Origin: Lachnospiraceae bacterium oral taxon 500 | Lineage (GTDB): Bacteria; Bacillota; Clostridia; Lachnospirales; Vallitaleaceae | Assembly (NCBI GenBank): GCA_002999035.1 | Contig: CP027241.1 | Coordinates: forward strand, 1,491,001-1,555,000 | Direction of reading: 5' to 3' | DNA length: 64,000 nt | In this document: positions 16,818-26,535 of the stretch, one piece after another | How positions within the stretch are numbered: the first letter of the stretch is position 1 | How the letters are laid out: each line of letters starts with the position of its first letter | Notes under the pieces: generated by a model | Database searches by the model: none | Told to the model about the DNA's origin: nothing | What the model saw: the letters and a program-made list of their open reading frames with translations, nothing else | Program-made: the position numbers and the translations under genes

Positions 16818-17360
16818 ATGAATATTTGGCATGATATCAAACCGGAGCGGGTCACGCCGGACAAGTTTATTGCCGTGGTTGAAATCAGCGGCGGCAGCAA
16901 GGTGAAGTATGAAATGGACAAAGCGACCGGTCTTTTGCGGATGGACCGGGTGCTGTATACAGCCACTCACTATCCGGCCAATTACGGCTTTTTGCCGCTG
17001 ACCTATGCCAATGACAAAGACCCGCTGGATGTGCTGGTACTGGCCTCGGTCAATTTTGTGCCGATGTCAATGGTCGAGTGCTATCCGATTGGGGTGGTGA
17101 TCATGGAGGACGAAGGCTACCGGGATGAAAAAATCATTGCCATTCCCTTTACTGACCCGACGTACAGCAGTTTTCAGAAGATTGAAGATCTGCCGGCTCA
17201 TATTATGAAGGAACTCCTGCATTTCTTTGAAGTGTATAAAACCTTGGAAGGCAAGGCCACGGCGATTGGCAGCGTCGAAGGGAAAGACGCGGCCAAAGAG
17301 ATTATTCGCCAGGCTTTGGCGGAGTATTGGCAGCTCCGCTCGGAAGGCAAGCTGGGATAG
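16818..17360 (+). CDS. ppa: inorganic pyrophosphatase, family I
   Basis: A 180-residue soluble enzyme that hydrolyses pyrophosphate to phosphate. Family I landmarks are the YPANYGFLP segment (about residues 53-61) and the metal-binding DKDPLDVLVL motif (about 68-77), then later acidic residues. The start has AAGGGAGG upstream; the longer open frame from 16716 covers the promoter. It is followed 16 bases later by a phosphoesterase gene in the same transcription unit. Confidence 0.92.
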   Translation: MNIWHDIKPERVTPDKFIAVVEISGGSKVKYEMDKATGLLRMDRVLYTATHYPANYGFLPLTYANDKDPLDVLVLASVNFVPMSMVECYPIGVVIMEDEGYRDEKIIAIPFTDPTYSSFQKIEDLPAHIMKELLHFFEVYKTLEGKATAIGSVEGKDAAKEIIRQALAEYWQLRSEGKLG

Positions 17361-17376
17361 CGAAAAGAGGGCGATC

Positions 17377-17871
17377 ATGAAAATAGTGCTGATCAGTGAT
17401 ACGCATGGTTATTGCGACGGCTTAGCCGACAGTATAAAGCAGCAGCAGGCGGATTATATCCTGCATATGGGCGATGGTGTGACGGATGCTTACCGGCTGA
17501 AGCGGGAAACCGGACTGCCTGTTTTTGTGGTGGCCGGCAATAATGACTACGGCACACAGGAGAAAGAAGCGTTGTTTTTGATTTTAGAACACATACCGAT
17601 TTTTATGACCCATGGACATCGCTACGGCGTGCATTACGGCCGGGAGCAGTTAGCGGAGACGGCCTTGCAGAAAGAGGCCAAACTGGCACTCTATGGCCAT
17701 ACTCATATTTTTAAGGATGAGGAAATTGCCGGTGTCCGGTTGATTAATCCCGGTTCACCTACCCTGCCCCGTGGCGGCGGGAGCCCGAGCTATGCAGTTT
17801 TAGATCTGACCGACGGAAAGCTGCAAAGAATTACCGTACCGGTGCCGAAGGGACTGCGCTGGTTTTTTTAA
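17377..17871 (+). CDS. YfcE/MJ0936-type metallophosphoesterase
   Basis: A 164-residue calcineurin-like phosphodiesterase. The metal ligands appear as SDTHG (residues 6-10), MGDG, AGNNDY, THGH and GHTH in the order expected for the YfcE group. Members hydrolyse small phosphodiesters in vitro but cellular substrates are unknown. The start has AGAGGGCG upstream. A terminator follows. Confidence 0.88.
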   Translation: MKIVLISDTHGYCDGLADSIKQQQADYILHMGDGVTDAYRLKRETGLPVFVVAGNNDYGTQEKEALFLILEHIPIFMTHGHRYGVHYGREQLAETALQKEAKLALYGHTHIFKDEEIAGVRLINPGSPTLPRGGGSPSYAVLDLTDGKLQRITVPVPKGLRWFF

Positions 17872-17918
17872 ATGGCTGTAAAACGGTTTAAGACTGACAA
17901 TAAGATAGAAGTTTTTTG

Positions 17919-17967
17919 ATATCTGGCTGCTGTAAGGGAAATCCTTAGGGCAGCCGGATTGTTTTTT
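17919..17967 (+). terminator. intrinsic terminator after the phosphoesterase gene
   Basis: GGCTGC pairs with GCAGCC and TAAGG with CCTTA in one extended stem, followed by GTTTTTT. Confidence 0.85.
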
Positions 17968-18009
17968 GCCGATGAAAAAGCAAATCAAACGATGAGGAAA
18001 CGTGTATAC

Positions 18010-18052
18010 AAAAAGAGCCGCCCGGAAGTATAAATCCGAGCGGCTTGCCTAG
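18010..18052 (-). terminator. intrinsic terminator of the oligopeptide ABC operon
   Basis: On the minus strand, AGCCGCTCGGA pairs with TCCGGGCGGCT and is followed by CTTTTTG. An overlapping plus-strand hairpin (GGCTTGCC/GGCAGCC) precedes a T run at 18062, so the region stops both directions. Confidence 0.75.
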
Positions 18053-18099
18053 GCAGCCACGTTTTTTATTGCCTAATAATCCTAATGTTTATTTACTTT

Positions 18100-19800
18100 T
18101 TATTTCACCACTTTCGCATACTTAAAGGAAAGCTGACTGAGCGGTGATAAACTCCAGCCTTTGACATAGTCTTTCATCATCAGGCTGCTGGAACGATGGT
18201 ACATCGGCAGGAACGGATAATCGGCCATCATAATGTCCTCGGCTTCCCGAATCAGGGTCAGGGCTTTTTCCGGATCCAGTTCGCTCTTGATCTCATTGAC
18301 CTTGGCATCATAGACCGGATTAGCGTAACCGGTGTTGTTAAGATAATCGTTGCTCATAAATGACGGCAGGAAGGTCATCGGATGCATAAAATCAGCGCCC
18401 GCGCCCATAGCGGCAACCTCGTATTTCATTGCCTGAACGTCATCGTAGTAAACCGCCCACTCAGAGTTGCTGATTTCGACATTAATATTCAGGTTTTCTT
18501 TAAACATTTGCGCCAGCGCTTCAGCGATCAGCTTGACCTGCGGGCTGGTGTAATAAGACAGCTGCAAAGTCGGGAAGCCTTTGCCGTCCGGATAGCCGGC
18601 TTCGGCCAAAGCTTTTCTGGCTTCTTCTACATTGGCGGTATCGCTGATGCCATAATCCGAGCGCCCCTCAATATAATCCTTACCGTTGACCACATAGCCG
18701 GGGCCAAGTAAAGCATGCGCCGGCAAATCCGAGCTTTGCAGAACGTTTTCAATCAGAGACTTGCGGTCAACTGCCAGGTTCAGCGCTTTTCTGACCAGAA
18801 CATTGTCATACGGTGGTTTCTGGGTATTGATCAAATAATAGGAAGTAGCATAGGTCGGCATAATATGCAAATCATTGCTCTCGGCTTTGAGGCGGGCAAA
18901 GTCGGCCATCGGTACCGACCGCATACCGTCGATTTCATTGCTGTCAAAAGCAATAAGGGCGGTGGCTTGATCCTTGATCATACGGAAAGTAACTTCTTCC
19001 AAAGTAACATTGGCGGCATCCCAGTAATTTTCATTCTTGGTTAAAACCGTAGCTTCGTTTAAGTTCAGCTTGGTAATCTTAAACGGGCCGTTGACGACAT
19101 AGGTATCGGCCGATAAGGTCCATTTGTCGCCGTTGGCTTCTATGGTCGCCTTATTTAGCGGATCGTAAACATGGAGCGACACCAGGTCAATGAAGAAAGA
19201 GGTCGGGCTAGTCAGTTCGATCACCAGAGTCTTTTCGTCCGGTGCTTTAAAACCGACCTGATCAAAAGGAACGGTGCCCTCATAGCAGGCCTGCGCGTTC
19301 AGGACATAATTGGTAATCATGTTAACGTTTTGCGAGGCTGTTTCCGGTTTCAGCGTCCGCTCAAAGCTGTACATAAAATCCGCCGAAGTCAGGGGCGATC
19401 CGTCGCTCCATTTTAAGCCATCTCTTAAAGTAAAGGTATAGGTTTTGCCATCCTCGGAAACGGTCCAGCTTTCTGCCAGAGCCGGAACCAGTTCATTGTT
19501 GGCGTTGGATGTAACTAGGCCTTCAAAGCAGTTATCTAAAAACGGCATGGCAAAAGAGTTGTTGGTAACGATCGGATCCAGTCCGTCCGGTACGTCATGC
19601 AGGGCAAAAACAATCTTTTGCTCGACGGTACTACCAGTATCGGTCGGAGTGGTCGAAGTTTCTTTGGTGTTGTCTTTTGAGGTTTCTTTGGTTGGAGTGT
19701 TGGTGTCTTCTTCGGTTTTGCTGGCCTGATTGCCGCCGCAGCCGGACAGCAGGGACAAAACCAGAAGCAGGCTTAAACCCATCGTTAAAAATCGTTTCAT
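18100..19800 (-). CDS. oppA: oligopeptide ABC transporter substrate-binding lipoprotein
   Basis: A 566-residue lipoprotein of the SBP_bac_5 (OppA/DppA) family. The signal peptide ends at LLSGC with the lipidated cysteine at residue 21. A threonine/lysine/glutamate-rich linker (about 25-60) tethers the binding domain, which starts with the typical ALHDVPDGLDPIVTNN stretch. Start ATG follows AGAGAGG. It is the last gene of the minus-strand operon, 274 bases after oppF, a spacing that suggests independent processing or extra promoter input. Confidence 0.88.
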   Translation of the reverse strand: MKRFLTMGLSLLLVLSLLSGCGGNQASKTEEDTNTPTKETSKDNTKETSTTPTDTGSTVEQKIVFALHDVPDGLDPIVTNNSFAMPFLDNCFEGLVTSNANNELVPALAESWTVSEDGKTYTFTLRDGLKWSDGSPLTSADFMYSFERTLKPETASQNVNMITNYVLNAQACYEGTVPFDQVGFKAPDEKTLVIELTSPTSFFIDLVSLHVYDPLNKATIEANGDKWTLSADTYVVNGPFKITKLNLNEATVLTKNENYWDAANVTLEEVTFRMIKDQATALIAFDSNEIDGMRSVPMADFARLKAESNDLHIMPTYATSYYLINTQKPPYDNVLVRKALNLAVDRKSLIENVLQSSDLPAHALLGPGYVVNGKDYIEGRSDYGISDTANVEEARKALAEAGYPDGKGFPTLQLSYYTSPQVKLIAEALAQMFKENLNINVEISNSEWAVYYDDVQAMKYEVAAMGAGADFMHPMTFLPSFMSNDYLNNTGYANPVYDAKVNEIKSELDPEKALTLIREAEDIMMADYPFLPMYHRSSSLMMKDYVKGWSLSPLSQLSFKYAKVVK

Positions 19801-20074
19801 AAAATTACCTCTCTTTCTTTTATTTTGCGGTTACTCTATCTTTCCACTTTCTCTATTAACCGATTTTGTCCGGCTGTGGCTGCCCAAAACGGTTTGCTGT
19901 TTTTGCAATCTTCCGTTAAAAGCTTTGCTTTTGCGGGTGCAGGCTTTTTGACGGCTGATGTTGGCACGCACACAGTCAACTTGTTTTAGCTAATAGCAGA
20001 AAGTTGGAGCTAACGCTTTTTCACAGAGCCGGAAAGAGTTCCGGTCTTCCGGCAGCGAAAACAGCGCAAAGCTT

Positions 20075-21031
20075 TTAGTACAAATGGCAGGCGACCTGAT
20101 GGCCGGGAGCGGCTTCTTTCATCACCGGATCCATTTCCTGGCAAATCTTTTTGGCGTAGGGGCAGCGGCTATAAAAGCGGCAGCCCGGCGGCAAAGAAAT
20201 GGGACTGGGGATATCGCCGCTCATTTCTGCCTGACTGGTCAGCTTGGCAGCCCGGACGTCAAGGCTGGGAATACTGGCCAGAAGTCCTTTGGTATAGGGA
20301 TGCAAAGGATTCTTATACAGTTCCTTGGACTCGCTCAGTTCAACCAGCTTGCCCAAATACATCACGCCGACATAGTCGGAAATATATTCCACTACCGATA
20401 AATCGTGGGCGATAAATAAATACGTCAGCTTTTCCTTTTGCTGGAAATCGGTCAGCAGATTGATGATTTGCGCCTGAATCGAAACATCCAGCGCCGAGAT
20501 CGGCTCGTCGCAGATAACCAGTTTCGGCCGCAAAATCAACGCCCGGGCAATGCCGATCCGCTGCCGCTGTCCGCCCGAAAACTCATGGGCATAGCGGGTG
20601 CTGTGCTCGGCGTTTAAGCCGACCTGCTTTAAAATTTCATTGACCATGTCGTTACGTTCTGCTTTGCTGCTCCCGATTTGATGCGCTTCCAGCGGCTCGG
20701 CGATGATATCGCGCACGGTCATCCGGCCGTTTAAGGAAGTATACGGATCCTGAAAGATCATCTGTATATTTTTACGGACAGGTTTCAGCTGCTTTTGCGA
20801 AAGTCCGGCAATGTCCTGACCGTCAAAAATGATTTGGCCGCTGCTTGGGTCATAAATCCGAATAATGGTCCGGGCGCAGGTGGATTTGCCGCAGCCGGAC
20901 TCACCGACCAGCCCCAGAGTTTCTCCTTCGTTGATGTGGAAGCTGACGTCATCAACGGCATGGACAACTTGGTCTTTATAATTTTTTACCGGAAAATGCT
21001 TGACTAAGTTTTTAATTTCCAGCAGTTTCAT
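20075..21031 (-). CDS. oppF: oligopeptide ABC transporter ATP-binding protein
   Basis: A 318-residue ATPase. Walker [10 protein letters not shown] lies at about residues 41-49, the [15 protein letters not shown] signature at about 150-164, Walker [12 protein letters not shown] after it, and the oligopeptide-type C-terminal [14 protein letters not shown] cluster near the end, which in this family can ligate an iron-sulphur cluster. The ATG at 21031 is preferred over the upstream GTG since GTGGAGG then acts as ribosome-binding site. Confidence 0.9.
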   Translation of the reverse strand: MKLLEIKNLVKHFPVKNYKDQVVHAVDDVSFHINEGETLGLVGESGCGKSTCARTIIRIYDPSSGQIIFDGQDIAGLSQKQLKPVRKNIQMIFQDPYTSLNGRMTVRDIIAEPLEAHQIGSSKAERNDMVNEILKQVGLNAEHSTRYAHEFSGGQRQRIGIARALILRPKLVICDEPISALDVSIQAQIINLLTDFQQKEKLTYLFIAHDLSVVEYISDYVGVMYLGKLVELSESKELYKNPLHPYTKGLLASIPSLDVRAAKLTSQAEMSGDIPSPISLPPGCRFYSRCPYAKKICQEMDPVMKEAAPGHQVACHLY

Positions 21032-21052
21032 ATCTTTTTCCTCCACTTTCGT

Positions 21053-22063
21053 TTATTTCTGCGCAAAGGGATTCTGCTCGGCCGGCGCGTTTTCGGAAAT
21101 CAGCCAGCAGCCGGAATAGTGATGCTCGCTGATTTGGGTATAGGGCGCCATTTTTTTAGCGCAAATCTTGCGGGCATAACGGCAGCGCGGTGCAAAGGGA
21201 CAGCCGGCCGGGGGGTTAAGCATATCCGGCGGCGAACCGAGGATGGGCTGCAGGGGTATGGATTTATCCTGTCCGATTTTGGGGATGGACTGAAGCAGCC
21301 CCATGGTATAGGGGTGCTTGGAGTTTAAAAATAAATCCTCCATCAGCCCTTCTTCCATTTTCATGCCGCCGTACATAACAATCGCCCGGCTGCACAACTG
21401 CATGACCACGCCTAAGTCATGGGTAATAAATAATATGCTCATGCCTAGTTCTTTTTGCAGTGAGGCTAAAAGTTTTAAAATCTGGGCCTGAATCGTCACG
21501 TCCAGCGCGGTGGTCGGTTCATCGGCAATCAAAACATCGGGTTTGCAGGCCAGTGCCAGTGCAATCATAACCCGCTGCCGCATACCGCCGGAAAACTCAT
21601 GGGGCAGGCTTTTGTAGCGCTTTTCCGGTTCGGGAATCTTGACCAGCCGGAAAAGCTCCAACACCCGCGTTTTCATTTCTTCCTTGCCGACCTTCGGATA
21701 ATGGATCCGAATCATTTCAGCCACCTGTTCGCCTACTGAAATCAGCGGGTTTAAGGAAGACATCGGGTCCTGGAAAATCATGGAAATCTCCTTGCCGCGA
21801 ATGACCCGGATTTCATTTTTGGACATGGCCGAAATGACTTTGCCGTTAAAGGTGACAGTTCCTTCTTTAATTTTGGCGTTTTCCGCCAAAAGCTGCAGAA
21901 CTGACATACTCATCACGCTTTTGCCGCTCCCGGATTCGCCGACCACACCCAGTGCTTCGCCGGCCTCAAGCGACAGGTTCATCCCGCGCAGCGCCTGAAC
22001 TTCTCCGTTTTGGGTATAAAAAGAAGTTTTCAAATTTTCTATTTGTAATAAAGCCTGTGTCAT
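21053..22063 (-). CDS. oppD: oligopeptide ABC transporter ATP-binding protein
   Basis: A 336-residue ATPase, partner of the following oppF. Walker [10 protein letters not shown] (about 41-49), [15 protein letters not shown] signature, Walker [12 protein letters not shown], and the C-terminal [14 protein letters not shown] cysteine cluster are all present. Start ATG has AAAGGAT upstream. It lies 21 bases before oppF and 101 bases after oppC. Confidence 0.9.
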   Translation of the reverse strand: MTQALLQIENLKTSFYTQNGEVQALRGMNLSLEAGEALGVVGESGSGKSVMSMSVLQLLAENAKIKEGTVTFNGKVISAMSKNEIRVIRGKEISMIFQDPMSSLNPLISVGEQVAEMIRIHYPKVGKEEMKTRVLELFRLVKIPEPEKRYKSLPHEFSGGMRQRVMIALALACKPDVLIADEPTTALDVTIQAQILKLLASLQKELGMSILFITHDLGVVMQLCSRAIVMYGGMKMEEGLMEDLFLNSKHPYTMGLLQSIPKIGQDKSIPLQPILGSPPDMLNPPAGCPFAPRCRYARKICAKKMAPYTQISEHHYSGCWLISENAPAEQNPFAQK

Positions 22064-22164
22064 ATCGTATCCTTTCGTGGTTATAGTTCAGTCAACTTGC
22101 TGAACGCCCTCACACCAGCAGTTTGTCTGAACGGCAACACTTATGAGGGGTTCTTGAACAGCAA

Positions 22165-23331
22165 CTATTTTTTCAACTTCGGGTCAAGTGCGTCCCGCAA
22201 ACCATCGCCGACATAGTTAAAAGCGAACATGATCAGGCAAATCATCAGCGAAGGCATAAGCAGCTGATAGGGGTTGGTACGCAGCATTTGAATCGAGTCG
22301 TTGCACATGGTTCCGAGGCTGGCCATCGGAGCGGCAATACCGATGCCGATAAAGCCCAGGAAAGCCTCCATAAAAATAGCGGACGGAATCATCATGGTGG
22401 CGGTAACTAAAATCGGCCCCATTGCGTTGGGCAAAAGATGCCGGAATAAAATCGTGGATTGGCTTGAACCGATGGTTTTAGCGGCGTAAACAAACTCATT
22501 TTCTTTCAGGGAAAAGATTTGTCCGCGCACCACCCGTGCCATTGTCACCCAGTAGACACTGGACAGGGCGATAATAATGCTTAAAAAGCCGTCGGATAAA
22601 ACCACCATAATCAAAATGACATACAGCGTCAGCGGTACTGTGCTGATGATATCAACCACCCGCATCATGACGGCATCGACGTTGCCGCCGGCATAAGCGG
22701 AAATGCCGCCGTAAATCATGCCGATGGTCATATTAACCAGGGTTGCGATAAAAGCGACAATCAGCGAAATCTTAGTGCCGTACATCAGCCGGGTCAGCAA
22801 ATCCCGGCCCAGGCCGTCCGTCCCCAACAGGAAAGTGGTGTTCCAAACCCGGTTATCCTTGGCCAGACGTTTTCCTTCCTTATTTAATAAGGCTGCAGGT
22901 TTTTTGGCGTAGCTGAGAACGATTTCTTTGCCCTTAAAAGTAAAATAAGTGATCTTCTCCGCCGGGTTATCGTGTTTTTTGTCCAAAGCCGACAAGAGCT
23001 TGCCGCCGGGACTGACGTTGACGACTTTTAGGTTCGGTGTGATATAAAACAGGTCGCCGTCAATATTGGTCACCTCCAAAAGCGGTGGGATATTGGTAAA
23101 GTCCAGCTTTTGCGAGTCGAAAGAGTAGGGCGTGAAGTACGGCCCGATAAAAGCGAACAGCATCAGCAGTAAAATAATGAGCAGGCCGACAAAAGCGGAT
23201 TTTTTATGAGAAAAGCGGAACCAGACGTCCTCGAAAAAGGTGCGTTGCTTGCTCCATATTTTTTCGCGAAGCTCATCTTCTTCGCCCAAAGGTTCCCAAT
23301 CGGAAACAGGAATTGTTAAATTCTTATCCAT
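22165..23331 (-). CDS. oppC: oligopeptide ABC transporter permease with extracytoplasmic insertion
   Basis: A 388-residue permease. The N-terminal OppC_N segment has one membrane helix (about residues 45-68). About 110 residues of soluble, lysine-rich sequence follow before the LLGTDGLGRDLLTRLMYGTKIS entry to the transport core. Typical OppC/DppC proteins are near 300 residues, so this loop is an insertion outside the membrane. The EAA-like loop VYAAKTIGSSQSTILFRHLLPNA lies around residue 285. Confidence 0.88.
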   Translation of the reverse strand: MDKNLTIPVSDWEPLGEEDELREKIWSKQRTFFEDVWFRFSHKKSAFVGLLIILLLMLFAFIGPYFTPYSFDSQKLDFTNIPPLLEVTNIDGDLFYITPNLKVVNVSPGGKLLSALDKKHDNPAEKITYFTFKGKEIVLSYAKKPAALLNKEGKRLAKDNRVWNTTFLLGTDGLGRDLLTRLMYGTKISLIVAFIATLVNMTIGMIYGGISAYAGGNVDAVMMRVVDIISTVPLTLYVILIMVVLSDGFLSIIIALSSVYWVTMARVVRGQIFSLKENEFVYAAKTIGSSQSTILFRHLLPNAMGPILVTATMMIPSAIFMEAFLGFIGIGIAAPMASLGTMCNDSIQMLRTNPYQLLMPSLMICLIMFAFNYVGDGLRDALDPKLKK

Positions 23332-23571
23332 GATTTATCCTTTCTGCCGCCGGACTGATCCGGTGAGGCTTGCGTATATTCTCTGCTTTCATCGTGTTCC
23401 GCTCTTATCTGCTGTCAGATATTTAGTGCCGGCATATAGCCAGCCAAACTGCAAGCTCTATATCAAAGCGCTTTGTGTGTCTGCTGCCGATGCACCAGCC
23501 TTATTCTGTTAAAAGAGGCGGCTTTTTATGAGCGGTCAGTAAAAAATGTTTATGAATATTCGGAGTTTGAA

Positions 23572-24489
23572 TTATTCATATTTAATGCGCGGGTCAATCA
23601 GCATGTAAAACATATCCACTAAAAAGATCATGACGATTAAAAAAGTGGCGTAAAAAATGGTCATGCCCATAATGGCGGTATAATCGCGCTGGGCCACGCT
23701 GTCGACAAAATAAACACCCATGCCGGGAATGGCAAATATTTTTTCAATTACAAACGAACCGGTCAGCAGTCCCGCCACTGTCGGCCCTAAAATGGTAATG
23801 ACCGGAATCAGCGCGTTGCGCAGGGCATGATGAGTGATGACTTTAAACTCGGTTTGACCTTTCATGCGGGCGGTTCGGATATAGTCCTGCTTCATCACTT
23901 CCAAAAGACTGGAGCGCATCAGCCGGGCAATAAAGGAAATGGAATACCCGCCGAGGGCAATCACCGGCAGGATATAGCCCTGCCATGAATCCAAACCGAA
24001 AGTGGGGAGAAGCTCCAGCCGAAAACTAAAAAAGTAAATCAAGGCAGTGGCGATAACAAAGGAAGGAATTGTTACGCCCAAAGTGGCCAGTGTCATAACA
24101 AAAGCATCCTGCCATCTGCCGTTTTTGATCGCGGCCAGAATCCCCAGCGGCAAAGCAATCAGGACGATAAAGACCAAAGTAATCAGCCCGAGTTTGGCCG
24201 AAACCGGAAAGCCCTCGCTGATAAAATCGTTGACGTTTTTGCCCTGGTATTTAAAGGAAGGGCCGAGATCCAGCCGAACCAGTCCTTTTAAATAGTCAAA
24301 AAATTGTTTCGGCAGCGGATCGTCCAAATGATATTTTTGATTCAGGGCTTCCTGCACTTTCGGAGGCAGTTGTTTTTCTCGGGTAAAGGGACCGCCGGGC
24401 ACTGCATGCATAAAAATAAAAGTAAGCAATATAATTATAAAAAGCGTGAGGAAAGTCATGGCGATTCTTTTTAAAATATAACGAAACAT
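23572..24489 (-). CDS. oppB: oligopeptide ABC transporter permease
   Basis: A 305-residue permease starting MFRYILKRIAMTFLTLF, the standard OppB N-terminus. The extracytoplasmic PGGPFTREKQLPPKVQEAL segment and the C-terminal DYTAIMGMTIFYA and LIDPRIKYE endings are family-typical. A frame extending to 24573 is open, but AAAGGAG lies eight bases before the ATG at 24489. It is the first gene of the operon; 240 bases separate it from oppC. Confidence 0.9.
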   Translation of the reverse strand: MFRYILKRIAMTFLTLFIIILLTFIFMHAVPGGPFTREKQLPPKVQEALNQKYHLDDPLPKQFFDYLKGLVRLDLGPSFKYQGKNVNDFISEGFPVSAKLGLITLVFIVLIALPLGILAAIKNGRWQDAFVMTLATLGVTIPSFVIATALIYFFSFRLELLPTFGLDSWQGYILPVIALGGYSISFIARLMRSSLLEVMKQDYIRTARMKGQTEFKVITHHALRNALIPVITILGPTVAGLLTGSFVIEKIFAIPGMGVYFVDSVAQRDYTAIMGMTIFYATFLIVMIFLVDMFYMLIDPRIKYE

Positions 24490-24569
24490 AATAGATGGCT
24501 CCTTTCGTTTTTGCAGGAGAAAACTGCCGTCGGCTTTGCTTTTTTCAAGCTTTCGTGCCTGAATGATAG

Positions 24570-24608
24570 GCAAAAGCCGCCGTATTTATCGGAACCGGCG
24601 GCTTTTGT
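24570..24608 (-). promoter_or_regulatory. hairpin in the oppB leader, possible attenuator
   Basis: Perfect eleven-base stem (24572-24582 with 24596-24606) that ends in TTTT on the transcribed strand. An earlier leader segment around 24640-24655 repeats the 5' arm (AAAAGCCGCG), so it could pair with the 3' arm instead and undo the hairpin. Confidence 0.45.
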
Positions 24609-24698
24609 GTTTATACCGTCTTGCCCTGAATGTGTTTGTCACGCGGCTTTTGTCGGTAAATTTATGTATAAAAATAGAATGTAGAAAATATTTTAGAC

Positions 24699-24727
24699 AT
24701 TATACCACATAAAAAAGAGGATTGCAA
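24699..24727 (-). promoter_or_regulatory. promoter of the oligopeptide ABC operon
   Basis: Minus-strand TTGCAA (24722-24727) and perfect TATAAT (24699-24704) with a 17-base spacer. The leader to the oppB start is about 200 bases. The rest of 24490-24933 holds this leader, AT-rich sequence and the mscS terminator, without genes. Confidence 0.75.
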
Positions 24728-24886
24728 TTTTATTTTTCGTTTCTTGCAAATATGGGAAAGAGATATAAAAACATTAAAAAAATATAAGAAATTCTGGTTA
24801 TATTATTGATTGAAAAAAGACAAAGAAATAAAATCGAGTTTTTTTGATGAGATTATGCAGAGAAATATGTTCTTTTTGCCGAAAAG

Positions 24887-24920
24887 AAAAGCGCTGCTTG
24901 TCGGGCAGCGCTTGAGTTTT
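24887..24920 (-). terminator. terminator of the mscS gene, possibly bidirectional
   Basis: Perfect nine-base stem AAGCGCTGC/GCAGCGCTT (24889-24897 with 24905-24913), with T-rich sequence on either strand. Confidence 0.75.
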
Positions 24921-24933
24921 TTAAAAGACGGTC

Positions 24934-25791
24934 TTAGCGAATAGGGGGCAACGGAGTGTTGATATTAACGTCCAGCTTATTGTACGGGATTTCAATTCCG
25001 GCCTGATCCAGCAGCTGCTTGGAGCTTTCCAGCAGATCATAGGTCACGTCCCAGTAATCCTCGCTTTTAACCCAGACCCGGGCGGTAAAGTTCAGAGAAC
25101 TGGCGGCCTGCGCCGTCATGCGCAGAAAGGGAGCCGGGTCGTTTAGCACCTTGGGATGAGTAGTCAGCAGATCCATCAGCAGTGATTTTACTTCGGCAAT
25201 ATCGCTGCCGTAGCCGACCTGAAAGGTCAGATCGACTCTCCGGGTCGATTTAGCGGAATAATTGATCACAATTGAGTTGATCAGTGTGCCGTTGGGGATG
25301 GTAACCCTTTTGTTGTCGGGGGTGAGCAGGTAGGAATGAAAGACCTGAATTTTCTCGATTTTACCGGAAAAGCTTTGCACCTCGATGAAATCTCCGACTT
25401 TAAAGGGCTTTAAAATCAGAATCAAAACACCGCCGGCAAAATTAGAGAGCGAGCCTTGCAGGGCCATGCCGATCGCCAGACCGATTGTGCCGAGCAGGGC
25501 AATGATTGAACTTTCCTTAACCCCCAGCTGCAAAACAACCGAGATAACTAAAAATCCCTTTAAAGCAATGCCGATAAAGGATTCCAAAAAACTGGCCGCT
25601 GTCGGTTCCATTTTGGCTCGCCGAAAGGCCGGCCGAATCAGCTTTCCGGCTCGGGCAATCAAAAATAGTCCTACCGCCAGGGTCAAACCGGCCAGCAAAA
25701 TCCGCCCGCCCAATGTGGCCAAAAAATCGAAAATTGCTTGTTTCTGCCCGCTCCAGGAAAAAGAAGCAGAAGTAAGAAAAAATGATGGCAT
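24934..25791 (-). CDS. mscS: small-conductance mechanosensitive channel (MscS family)
   Basis: A 285-residue membrane protein. Two to three N-terminal helices precede the pore-lining segment rich in glycine and alanine (GLAIGMALQGSLSNFAGGVLIL, about residues 105-125). The cytosolic beta domain follows (FKVGDFIEVQSFSGKIEKI), as in MscS. It opens on hypo-osmotic shock to release solutes. Start at 25791 is chosen since AGGAGG lies six bases upstream; an earlier in-frame start is possible but lacks a signal. Confidence 0.9.
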   Translation of the reverse strand: MPSFFLTSASFSWSGQKQAIFDFLATLGGRILLAGLTLAVGLFLIARAGKLIRPAFRRAKMEPTAASFLESFIGIALKGFLVISVVLQLGVKESSIIALLGTIGLAIGMALQGSLSNFAGGVLILILKPFKVGDFIEVQSFSGKIEKIQVFHSYLLTPDNKRVTIPNGTLINSIVINYSAKSTRRVDLTFQVGYGSDIAEVKSLLMDLLTTHPKVLNDPAPFLRMTAQAASSLNFTARVWVKSEDYWDVTYDLLESSKQLLDQAGIEIPYNKLDVNINTPLPPIR

Positions 25792-26155
25792 AAAATCCTC
25801 CTGTGACAACTGTTTGCAATGAACTAAACTTGTTCGACCGGAGCAGGCAGCTGGAAAGGCTCTGCCTTTTTGCGGAAACGAAATCCGCTGGCCAAACCGT
25901 CATATTCGCCAAGCCCGACGGTGAAGCGGGGAAAAACTCAAACCAAGCTTTTCTCTGATCGCAGTGCTGTGGCGTCTACCCGGGGCAATCTGCCCCTGAT
26001 CGAAGTGGGCGGCCTGTCTGCTCGAAAGCTTCGCTTTCCGCTCCGAAAAGACTGACCTGCCAACTAACATGGGAAAGTTGAGTAATGATTATTTGCTTAC
26101 AGTGTAAAACTTTTTCGCCGGAAAGTAAAGAAAAAAACGATTAAAACTCCCGCGA
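25792..26155. other. non-coding interval with palindromic segments
   Basis: No convincing gene. Short inverted repeats occur (GCAATCTGCCCC-like and GAAAGC/GCTTTC pairs), and GGGAAAGTTGAG at 26071-26082 matches the right end of the palindromic elements near 61 and 63 kb. From about 26090 onward base composition becomes AT-rich. Confidence 0.4.
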
Positions 26156-26392
26156 TCAAGCAGAGAGCATTTTGTCAAGTACCTTTTGAGATTTATAGAC
26201 GTTTTTTTCTGTTGAACGGTTGAATCGCTCACATTTTTCAAAATACTGAGGACATTCCTGCGGATTTATCTCATCTTCACATAGAGTAATTATGCTTTAA
26301 TTATCCTTATCATCTTTACTATTTGCCTTTTTTATTTCTGCTCCATGCAGACCACAATTTAAAAGAAGAGCCCAATACAGCAGCATAAACAT
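26156..26392 (-). pseudogene. possible broken gene fragment, unknown family
   Basis: On the minus strand a reading frame starting MFMLLYWALLLNCGLHG at 26392 meets an in-frame TAA at 26297-26299 and continues for 46 codons to 26156, with a cysteine-containing stretch CEDEINPQECPQYFEKCERF. The composition of both parts looks protein-like, but no family is recognised and there is no strong start signal. It could equally be chance open sequence in AT-rich DNA. Confidence 0.3.
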
Positions 26393-26446
26393 TTGATTTC
26401 CGATGCTGTTGCGTATCTGTTCCTTTCTTCTAAAATCTGAGCAATA

Positions 26447-26482
26447 AAAAACAGTAACCCTTTTTTGATTTACTGTTCTACA
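26447..26482 (-). terminator. terminator of the 261-residue protein gene
   Basis: On the minus strand AACAGTAA pairs with TTACTGTT and runs into TTTTTAT. Confidence 0.7.
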
Positions 26483-26535
26483 TTTACTCTATTAAAATAC
26501 AAGGCGATATGCTATTTGCCGTAAAATAGTTTTAC

